DNA of 11,380 nucleotides, from the NCBI GenBank assembly GCA_003339415.1, contig PDHQ01000683.1, forward strand, positions 1 through 11,380, given 5' to 3'. The notes beneath the pieces were generated by a model, which was not told where the DNA came from, searched no databases, and saw only the letters and a list, made by a program, of their open reading frames with translations. The stretch comes from Ophiocordyceps camponoti-saundersi (nom. inval.) (Eukaryota; Ascomycota; Sordariomycetes; Hypocreales; Ophiocordycipitaceae). A program made the translations under genes and the position numbers. Below, piece by piece: positions 5,857 through 11,137 of this stretch; positions within the stretch are counted from its first letter, which is position 1, and every line of letters begins with the position of its first letter.

Positions 5857-5955
5857 ACCATAAAATACTCCTTCTCTATTAATCAAAACTGATATTTGAT
5901 TTAATCTTCCTGGGTATGCGTCACACTTTATACCTAATGATGGGCAGGCAAATGA
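5857..5955 (-). CDS. cox2: Cytochrome c oxidase subunit 2, penultimate exon (33 codons)
   Basis: The exon reads [33 protein letters not shown], the COX2 segment that comes directly after ...GDVIH. Phase is zero at both ends (99 bases). It begins after an intron-terminal G at 5956 and ends at GGT before the cis intron at 5856. The exon that must precede it is at 42-236 on the opposite strand. If the message is made from this arrangement, the two transcripts must be joined in trans. The open frame continues upstream into intron sequence, but that part is not COX2. Confidence 0.96.
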
Positions 5956-6068
5956 CGTCACACAATTTTTTCTAAGTATTAACTTATAGCAATAGAAAGC
6001 CTCCTTCATACTTTTACCTTAAAAGCCTTAAGTTTACAAGAGTAGTATGGCATGGTATGATATGAATA

Positions 6069-6080
6069 TATATCTACGCT
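6069..6080 (-). ncRNA. 3' P7 element of the split cox2 intron
   Basis: AGCGTAGATATA on the minus strand, just after the GIY-YIG stop codon, resembles a group I S element. Its TAGAT (6072-6076) can pair with ATCTA of the R element at 571-575 on the + strand transcript. Short pairings like this are easy to find by chance, so the support comes mainly from its position. Confidence 0.5.
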
Positions 6081-6170
6081 TTAAGCCTGTTTTATAAATA
6101 TATAGCCTTTATATGGTTTTCGACGTAGTCGTCCTTGAGCTGTATTCAATACTTTAGTTATTTTATTTCT

Positions 6171-6195
6171 GTAGCAGGAATAATATTCCTGCTAC
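6171..6195 (+). repeat. Mini-palindrome of the GGAATAATATTCC family
   Basis: The flanks GTAGCA/TGCTAC make a 25-base perfect palindrome. It lies in the GIY-YIG C-terminal region, between the R1 copy and the last residues. Confidence 0.85.
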
Positions 6196-6246
6196 CTGCT
6201 AGCGGGTCCATTATTATGTTTTTATTTTTAAAGTATTTAATTAAGG

Positions 6247-6322
6247 GGACTATTAGGAATTGTTATTCTATATAGACATATATAGAATAACAATTCGGTT
6301 TATATATATATATAAACCTCCC
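6247..6322 (+). repeat. Dispersed repeat R1, copy b
   Basis: It is nearly identical to 1150-1228, including GGTTTATATA...AACCTCCC. It separates KFSSIT from KYFKN.../LNTAQG in the GIY-YIG C-terminus, so it is an insertion relative to the gene. It has the same + orientation as copy a. Confidence 0.88.
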
Positions 6323-6375
6323 GTAATACTAGAAAATTTTATAGTTTTCCCTGTTCCAATCTCTTTCACAATAAG

Positions 6376-6395
6376 AGGGGGAATATTATTCCTCC
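6376..6395 (+). repeat. Mini-palindrome of the GGAATAATATTCC family
   Basis: GGGGGAATATTATTCCTCCC sits immediately before the IVKEIGTGKTIKF segment of the GIY-YIG C-terminus on the minus strand. Confidence 0.8.
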
Positions 6396-6802
6396 CTAAA
6401 TTTTTCTTTGGTAGTTTTACTTAAAAATAACATTTTTTTTATTGGGGCTAGCCTTAAATTCGCTAATTCAGGAATATTTAAATCTGTAATTTTTTAATAA
6501 AAAATAACCTGCCTGCTAATCCCCAGAGGGGATATAGGGGATAAGGGCCGGACTAGCATCCTCTATTATGGTGTCAGTAATCTTAAAGAAGTTTAAATAA
6601 ATTTTTCTTTCTTTGAGACAGTTTCTACAAGTATTAGGATGTATACCTAAATCACGACGGCTTTGCCGTCGTATTTGTCTTAAAGATTTAGACGAATAAT
6701 ATAAGGTTTTTACTAAATCATATAAATAAATTTTAGTTTCTAGAAGTGGGCTTACTCTAAAATTTACTATTCTTTGAGTATTAAGATTAAACCTTTTATG
6801 TA

Positions 6803-7034
6803 GAGCAGAGCCCTATATTAGGAATTATAATATAAGAAAAAAAAATATTACATTATCTAATATCTTAATAAGCTATTATAGGTTAACTTTACTTAAATTA
6901 GTCCTGCCCTTAGCTTAAAAATAGTTTAGATTTAGAACAAGCTAATTATAATAAAAATTTATCATTAAACTAAGCTGGAGGTAAAGCACACCTCTCCCTG
7001 TCAATTAAACTTTTTTTATATAAACTAATCTATT
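6803..7034 (-). other. Non-coding right flank of the nested LAGLIDADG unit
   Basis: No coding similarity is visible. The stretch separates the end of the LAGLIDADG gene from the restart of the GIY-YIG gene. It contains GGAGAGGTGTGCTTTACCTCC and AAGATATTAGAT-like sequence on the minus strand, which might be the remains of a ribozyme 3' element, but this is weak. See 1978-2243 for the other flank. Confidence 0.4.
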
Positions 7035-7082
7035 TTAAAATAAAAACCGCTTGCCACCTTTTAAATATCTTATAGTAGTACT

Positions 7083-7093
7083 GGACGAAGTCC
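7083..7093 (-). repeat. 11-base mini-hairpin GGAC-gaa-GTCC
   Basis: It lies between the NUMOD1 residues AKFLNL and STTIRYLKGG on the minus strand. Without it the conserved helix-turn-helix would be continuous in one frame. Confidence 0.65.
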
Positions 7094-7152
7094 CAAATTA
7101 AGAAATTTAGCACTAGATCTCGTGGATTCAAAATTATAAAGTACCACTTCTA

Positions 7153-7168
7153 GGGAATAATATTCCCC
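7153..7168 (+). repeat. Mini-palindrome of the GGAATAATATTCC family
   Basis: GGGAATAATATTCCCC interrupts the LAGLIDADG gene after VQVIDVDK on the minus strand and shifts its frame. Confidence 0.85.
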
Positions 7169-7820
7169 CTTTATCTACATCTATGACTTGCACAGCATGG
7201 TTATATTTTTCATAACTTCGACCTCCATTAGTTGCTAGATATCGCTTTAAATTTTTTATATATTTTTTACCTTGCTTAATGTCAAAGTTAGAGGGTTCTT
7301 TCAAAATACGGTCAATCTCATAATATAACTTTTTTCTGTCTACGTTTACACCAGATGATAGGTTGGTTGAAAGTCTATTCCTGTTCATTTGATTTAATAT
7401 AAGATTTAATATATTTTGCCCGTCCTCTGTAAAATGGTGACCTGTATCTTTAACTTTTTTTTATAAAAAAAAGTAACTTTTTTTTTAAAAAAAAGTAATA
7501 AAAAATACAGCTTTTCAATCACAGTAATCCTTCTCTTTTTTTACTTTTTCTATTTTTTTATTATATAAAAAAAAATGTATAACACTATCAAAGAATGGTA
7601 TTAATACATTTTTAATAAAATATACCTGAGTAATAACTAGTTTAAGAATAGAAGTTAAGTTTTTCCAGCTACATCTACCCTTTCTATTCTTATAGTAGTT
7701 TTACTTATCTTATTAGAATCGTCCCTAGGTAAATTATACAGAAAATCTTGGATTGAGGCCATTAAAATATAATCTTTATAAGATTGACTTATATTAAAAA
7801 CTAACATATAATCTTTTTTC

Positions 7821-7851
7821 CTCCGCAGGCTAGTATACCGCGAAGCGCGGT
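7821..7851 (-). repeat. Hairpin plus 14-base tail inserted after VEGEGCF
   Basis: On the minus strand ACCGCG-ctt-CGCGGT (7837-7851) is followed by AT and ACTAGCCTGCGGAG (7821-7834), then the gene resumes with KKDYMLVF. The tail is identical to that at 1608-1621, where the hairpin in front is different. Confidence 0.78.
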
Positions 7852-7872
7852 AAAACAACCTTCTCCTTCCAC

Positions 7873-7887
7873 GGGGCGCTTCGCCCC
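7873..7887 (-). repeat. GC hairpin GGGGCG-aag-CGCCCC in the second LAGLIDADG motif
   Basis: It lies between SNWLLG and VEGEGCF, where the family has a single aromatic residue. This is the second place in the gene where a catalytic motif has been hit. Confidence 0.7.
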
Positions 7888-8077
7888 CCTAGCAATCAAT
7901 TAGAAGTTATGCGAGCTTTATGTCAAGATGGCAGATTAAAATTGGTTCTTTTTGGGCGAAGGCTGCCTTCCCTCTTTAATCTTTAAAATTTATTGAATAT
8001 TATATTCTTTAGCTGCTGTATATATTTCAAAGGCTTTCTTAAAATCCATATAGTTTAAAAATTTATGAGAATTAAGG

Positions 8078-8187
8078 TGTCGAGGTAGCTGGAATTTTTA
8101 TAAATTATATATCTATTTAGGTTTATCCACAGCGCTAGCGCTAGCGCTAGCGCTAGCGCTAGCGCTAGCGCTAGCGCTGCTGCGCAG
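8078..8187 (-). repeat. Right-hand arm of the composite element at the inversion junction
   Basis: This fills the space between repeat B and the restart of the LAGLIDADG gene at 8077. It contains an array of eight AGCGCT units (8131-8178) and GGTTTA/TAAACC-type sequence. With 2690-2984 it would form one long insertion in the gene if the segment were inverted. Confidence 0.65.
8131..8178 (+). repeat. (AGCGCT)8 tandem array
   Basis: Eight perfect hexamers occupy 48 bases. Each unit is its own reverse complement, so the whole array is one long palindrome. The Ala-Leu repeat seen in translation is a by-product. Confidence 0.95.
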
Positions 8188-8340
8188 GATTTTTTCAAAA
8201 AAAAATCGAATTTTATTCTATATATGTCTATATAGAATAAAATTAATAAACCGTATTTTGTCGGCATATTTTCCAGCTACGCACAATTTTTTTATATATA
8301 TATAAAAAAATAAGAAAATAAGCCCAGCCGACAAAATGCT
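8188..8340 (-). repeat. Long inverted repeat, copy B (inversion endpoint)
   Basis: This is the reverse complement of 2836-2984 with a few small differences. The inner side (lower coordinates) leads to the C-terminal half of the LAGLIDADG gene on the minus strand. The outer side leads to more hairpin repeats. Recombination with copy A would flip about 5.2 kb carrying nad5 exon 1, nad4L, tRNA-Arg and the last two cox2 exons. Confidence 0.92.
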
Positions 8341-9043
8341 AGAATAAAAATTCGAATTTTTCTGCGCAAGCTAGAAAAATTCATAAATAAAATTAGCCAC
8401 GGCACCGGATTTTGTAGAGCTGAATATTCCCCCAAATAGGCGAGTCGCTAATTTTATTATAAAATAAAATTCGGGACTATTAGTCCCCCCTTCGGAGGAG
8501 CAGACTATTAGTCCCGAGTAGAGCTACGGGGACTAGGGGAATAATATTCCCTAGAGCTAGAGCTTAATTTTAAGGGGACTAAGTAAGAGTCTGCTTCGCG
8601 GTATACCGCGCGGTATACCGTGAAGCACGTACTTTGGGAATAATATTCCCCAAGTCGGTGCCTAGTGCCGTCCCTAAAAATTCGATTTTTTTTCACGCCG
8701 CCCCCTGCCGCCTTCCGTATTTTTTTTTTTTAGGAAAAAAAAATGTGGAGGCGTCCACATTTTTCCCATAAAAAAAATACGGAGGGCACTATGGATTTAG
8801 CAGCGCGGTATACCGGGCGGTATGCCTGCCCTGCTAGCATAAAAATTTTTTATGGAAAATTTTTTAGCCGCTCTTCTAGAAGTGGCTCTCCTATCCCATC
8901 CCATCCATCCCATCTCACCCCACCCCAGTAGCTGCTGAGCTCTGCAATTTCTTAGTAACTACCAAAAGGGTAAAGCTATATTTAAGTAGCGATAGTAGCT
9001 CGCAGCAAAATCATAATTACTTTTTTTTTACGTCACTCATAGC
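8341..9043. repeat. Intergenic repeat field without genes
   Basis: No gene is recognised. Visible units are a GGCACCGG...GGCGAGTC hairpin (8394-8450), GGGACTATTAGTCCC palindromes (8474-8487, 8506-8516), mini-palindromes at 8533-8554 and 8633-8653, CGGTATACCG units (8600-8621, 8806-8825), a long hairpin CCGTATTTTTTT/AAAAAAATACGG (8714-8783) enclosing AAAATGTGGA-ggcg-TCCACATTTT, and a CCCATCC pyrimidine array (8892-8927). Short open frames cross this field but consist of these repeats. Confidence 0.75.
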
Positions 9044-9155
9044 GCAGGTGCAGGTGCAGGTACAGGTGCAGGTGCAGGTGCAGGTGCAGGTGCAGGTGCA
9101 GGTGCAGGTGCAGGTGGTGGTGGGTGCAGGATGCAGGTGCGGGCGCAGGATGCTG
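9044..9155 (+). repeat. GGTGCA tandem repeat
   Basis: About a dozen nearly perfect GCAGGT hexamers (one TACAGGT variant early) are followed by degenerate GGTGGTGGGTGCAGGATGCAGG units up to the tRNA-Trp gene. The strand bias is strongly G over C. It has no coding similarity. Confidence 0.92.
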
Positions 9156-9158
9156 GTT

Positions 9159-9230
9159 AAGAGTGTAGTTTAATAGGTAAAATAGGAAGCTTCAACCTTC
9201 AAATTCTTGGTTCAAGTCCGAGTACTCTTG
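9159..9230 (+). tRNA. trnW(uca): tRNA-Trp (anticodon TCA)
   Basis: The acceptor AAGAGTG pairs with TACTCTT, the D arm is GTTT-AATAGGTA-AAAT, the anticodon arm GGAAG-CTTCAAC-CTTCA (one mismatch at its base), and the T arm CTTGG-TTCAAGT-CCGAG. Discriminator G is at 9230. The anticodon TCA at 9192-9194 reads both TGG and TGA, agreeing with in-frame TGA codons in nad5 and cox2. It begins three bases after the degenerate end of the GGTGCA array. Confidence 0.93.
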
Positions 9231-9757
9231 GTAATAAAAGCAGTTGGGATATTTATTGGTTTATCTATATGTATTTTATTGTTACATATCATACCATACC
9301 TACTAAAGGGGAAGCTAGGTGTGATGTTGTAATATCATACCTAAGGTGCAGGAGGTGGTGGAGTTCTAGGAGAGCGGCATAAAAATTTTTTAGTAATTTT
9401 TTTATTTACGGCTAGCGGAGCATGGCTAAAAATTACGAAGCGCTTATTTTATATATATATATAAAAAATAAGAAGTCGGAATTTTATTCCTTATCCCTTA
9501 TCCAGCACATTTTCAACACAGGGCGGTTTCAGAATATTAGGGCGGAGCCGGGAAAATATGCTGGGAGACTTCGGATTTTTATCTACGATAAAAATATGCA
9601 CAAGGGGATTAGAAGTCCCTCCTACGAAGTGGGGGACTTCTAATCCCAGCTGATTTTTCTATCGTAGGGGACCCAGAGTCCCGAAAAATATGCAGGGATA
9701 AGGTAGCGCGGTCGGTCGTGTGACGTATGGGTACTACTGCGGAATTTAAAAACTAAA
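9231..9757. repeat. Intergenic repeats between tRNA-Trp and tRNA-Pro
   Basis: No gene is recognised. 9240-9360 is less repetitive but has no similarity I can name. The rest contains AT hairpins (9379-9410, 9448-9470), a GGGCGG...GGGCGG stretch (9521-9550), the GACTTCGGATTTTTATCTACG hairpin family (9568-9614) whose tail GGGGATTAGAAGTC is shared with 269-383, its inverted partner GGGACTTCTAATCCC (9632-9646), and a broken ATTTTTCTATCGTAG hairpin with an inserted GGGACccaGAGTCCC (9654-9690). Confidence 0.7.
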
Positions 9758-9830
9758 CGGGTTATGGCTGAGTGGTTAAAGCGATTTCTTTGGGAGAAAT
9801 AATTCCTGGGTTCGAATCCTGGTAACCCGA
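9758..9830 (+). tRNA. trnP(ugg): tRNA-Pro (anticodon TGG)
   Basis: The acceptor CGGGTTA pairs with TAACCCG, the D arm includes GCT/AGC around GAGTGGTTAA, the anticodon arm is ATTTC-TTTGGGA-GAAAT with TGG at 9791-9793, and the T arm is CTGGG-TTCGAAT-CCTGG. Discriminator A is at 9830. It lies immediately upstream of the presumed 5' end of rnl, a common fungal arrangement. Confidence 0.93.
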
Positions 9831-9834
9831 ATGA

Positions 9835-10557
9835 ATAGGCTACAGTAGAGCTTATATAAATGTGGGCCTAATGGTAAAAAAGATATATAATTAATACTTT
9901 TAATAAAATAAGTATAAAAAGAAACTATTATGAAAATAATGCTATATATCAAAGGGAATAAATATATATGTATGTAGAGAGCTGGGCGGAGGCTCCACCT
10001 CCTTCAGCACATTTTATATATTAGATATCTAAGATATCTAATATATAAAATTGATAAATATCTAAATATTTTATAAACCCTAAGAGAAATTCTAATACTA
10101 AACGAAGTGAATTGAAATATCTTAGTAACTTCAGGAAAATAAATCAAAAGAGATTCTACGAATAACCGGAGTGAAAGTAGAACAGCTATATAGTAAAATG
10201 GGAAACAAAAACTGTTTGAATTAAAGGGGAACCTTCCTCAAAGGCTAAATATGATAGATAAGCGTCAGCGAAAAGTACCGTGAGGGAAGATTTTTAATAG
10301 TAGGTTTTTATAAGCAGTTCAATATAAAGAACGTACCTTTTGCATAATGGGTCACCAAGTTAACATTAGATGCGAGCGTAAGCGTAGTTAAGACGATGGT
10401 TAAAACAAAAATAAAATATAGTGTCTAAAGTTAGACCCGAAGCACGGTGATTTTACTACAGTCAGGATTATAAGAGTCCGAACGGGTGATTGTTGCAAAA
10501 ATCTCCGAAGAACTGTGGTAGGTATAGTGAAAGACAATACTGACCGTGATAGCTGGT
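9835..10557 (+). rRNA. rnl: Large-subunit rRNA, 5' exon (domains I-II)
   Basis: Conserved 23S-like blocks appear in order: GAATTGAAATATCTTAGTAAC (10111-10131), AAATCAAAAGAGATTC, CCGTGAGGGAAGA (10279-10291), ACCTTTTGCATAATGGGTC (10335-10353), GTCTAAAGTTAGACCCGAAG (10423-10442), GTGAAAGACAATACTGACCG and GTGATAGCTGGT (10546-10557). These cover domain I and the first part of domain II. The gene is interrupted after AGCTGGT by a group I intron. The 5' end near 9835 is only estimated. Between there and 10060 the match to rRNA is weak and a hairpin element is inserted. Domains II to VI lie beyond the window. Confidence 0.93.
9981..10050 (+). mobile_element. Double-hairpin element in a variable region of rnl
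   Basis: A GC hairpin GCTG...GGAGG-ctcca-CCTCC...CAGC (9981-10008) is followed by ACA and the 39-base AT palindrome (10012-10050) that also ends the LAGLIDADG fragment at 2687-2725. A two-part element of similar design (GC hairpin, ACATTTTATA..., complement) is at 11300-11363. It lies in a variable 5' part of rnl, where an insert should be tolerated. Confidence 0.78.
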
Positions 10558-10774
10558 AAAGAATAAATATGTAAGCAATTTTTAAATAGCCAGTGTGTAG
10601 AAATGAACTTTCTGCAATAAATCATCAAATTGACGGGAAAGCTCTAAAAAAATCTAGACCAAGCAAACGTGGTAACATTTTAGTGGCACAGGTAATGACT
10701 CGTGGTATGGTAAAACATAGATTTATATACGTAAGTATAATGAGAGATCCGCAGCCAATCACCAGGATATTTTT

Positions 10775-10850
10775 AGGTTGCCCTCGACGGAGTGGCAAAG
10801 CCTCTGCCTCCCAGTGGAGGCAGGGGCAGGGCAACCTAGCTACGCTAGGT
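10775..10850 (+). repeat. Hairpin insertion in a loop of the rnl intron core
   Basis: AGGTTGCCCT pairs with AGGGCAACCT (10828-10837), enclosing GCCTCTGCCTCC-cagt-GGAGGCAGGGGC. A second hairpin CCTAGC-tac-GCTAGG (10835-10849) follows. The related cox2 intron has only ACTTATAAGT at the matching place, so this is an insertion in a peripheral loop that leaves conserved core sequences untouched. Confidence 0.8.
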
Positions 10851-10966
10851 GTGCAGTTCATCGACTAATTGTTGGTTGGCTTATAATTATAGTTATATAA
10901 TTATTTGCTTAAGATATAGTCAAACCTTATCCGAAAGGATACAAAATAATAAATATGAAAAGGTAA

Positions 10967-11078
10967 TTTTATTGCTGATAGGGGGCTATGAAGTCGCAGG
11001 GTAGATTTTGCCAGCTAGCACACACATTCTCCGGCTTCGCGACTTCGCCGCCCTAGTATGCAAAATCTGCAGTAAAAT
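10967..11078 (+). repeat. GC/AT composite hairpin after the rnl intron core
   Basis: AGATTTTGC (11004-11012) pairs with GCAAAATCT, and AATTTTATTGCTG pairs loosely with CAGTAAAATT outside it. The interior is GC-rich (CTCCGGCTTCGCGACTTCGCCG). It lies between the S element and the endonuclease fragment. Confidence 0.6.
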
Positions 11079-11137
11079 TAAGTAAACAAGAGTGGTGAAG
11101 ATGGTTATTATGACTTACTAGGCTATTAAGGCTATAA

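Larger units (their letters stand above)
6081..6802 (-). pseudogene. GIY-YIG endonuclease, C-terminal half with NUMOD-like region (broken)
   Basis: The minus strand gives LHKRFNLNTQRIVNFRVSP, KIYLYDLVKTLYYSSKSLRQ, DLGIHPNTCRNC, YLNFFKITDTIIEDA, then TDLNIPELANLR, IVKEIGTGKTIKFSSIT and finally LNTAQGRLRRKPYKGYIF plus stop at 6081. These are the C-terminal DNA-binding (NUMOD1-type) parts of fungal GIY-YIG intron proteins and join naturally to EQYYLL from the + strand half. Insertions include ACGACGG-ctttg-CCGTCGT (6654-6672, apparently in frame), the palindrome at 6376-6395, the whole R1 copy at 6247-6322 and the palindrome at 6171-6195. The gene cannot give an intact protein as it stands. Confidence 0.82.
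5956..8077 (-). other. Split group I intron of cox2, 3' half
   Basis: Read on the minus strand, this half starts at the repeat junction, carries the C-terminal half of the LAGLIDADG gene (8077-7035), then the C-terminal half of the GIY-YIG gene (6802-6081), then the 3' ribozyme element at 6069-6080, and ends GTGTGACG before the cox2 exon. This is the complement of what 237-2689 contains, in the order expected for one uninterrupted intron. The total would be close to 4.9 kb with the repeats. Confidence 0.88.
7035..8077 (-). pseudogene. LAGLIDADG homing endonuclease, C-terminal half (split by inversion, broken)
   Basis: From 8077 the minus strand reads PLNSHKFLNYMDFKKAFEIY, TAAKEYNIQ, then KRTNFNLPSWHKARITSNW, the second motif VEGEGCF (interrupted), KKDYMLVFNISQSYKDYIL, MASIQDFLYNLP, YFIKNVLIPFFDS, YCDWKAVF, TGHHFTEDGQNILNLILNQM, NRNRLSTNL, LKEPSNFDI, a NUMOD1-like VQVIDVDK, LYNFESTRSSAKFLNL and STTIRYLKGGKRFLF with stop TAA at 7035. 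These are the usual parts of a two-domain LAGLIDADG intron protein. Hairpin insertions at 7958-7970, 7873-7887, 7821-7851, about 7450-7500, 7153-7168 and 7083-7093, plus AT hairpins, break the frame. The N-terminal half is at 2244-2689 on +. Confidence 0.9.

Noticed and set aside
7913..7955. A + strand stretch reading SNQLEVMRALCQDGRL
   Set aside because: The opposite strand reads KRTNFNLPSWHKARITSNW, a standard LAGLIDADG segment in correct order with its neighbours, so the + reading is a shadow.
8055..8267. Minus-strand frame with an Ala-Leu repeat
   Set aside because: The repeat is the (AGCGCT)8 array, and the frame crosses the inversion repeat and element arm. It is not a real protein.
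8508..8931. Two short frames (8508-8696 minus, 8743-8931 plus)
   Set aside because: Both consist of palindromes and simple repeats in the repeat field between repeat B and tRNA-Trp.
9044..9155. Possible CRISPR-like array
   Set aside because: The units are contiguous hexamers without spacers, in mitochondrial DNA. It is a simple tandem repeat.
8341..9158. Searched for nad5 exon 2 and the GEG half of the nad5-intron endonuclease, the expected neighbours if a single inversion explains everything
   Set aside because: Neither was found in either strand, so I do not claim that one inversion restores nad5.
9422..9643. 73-codon + strand frame
   Set aside because: It spans AT hairpins and the ATCTACGAT repeat, with no recognisable domain.
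10431..10868. Three short frames in both strands over rnl and its intron
   Set aside because: The DNA is conserved rRNA and group I core, so the frames are incidental.
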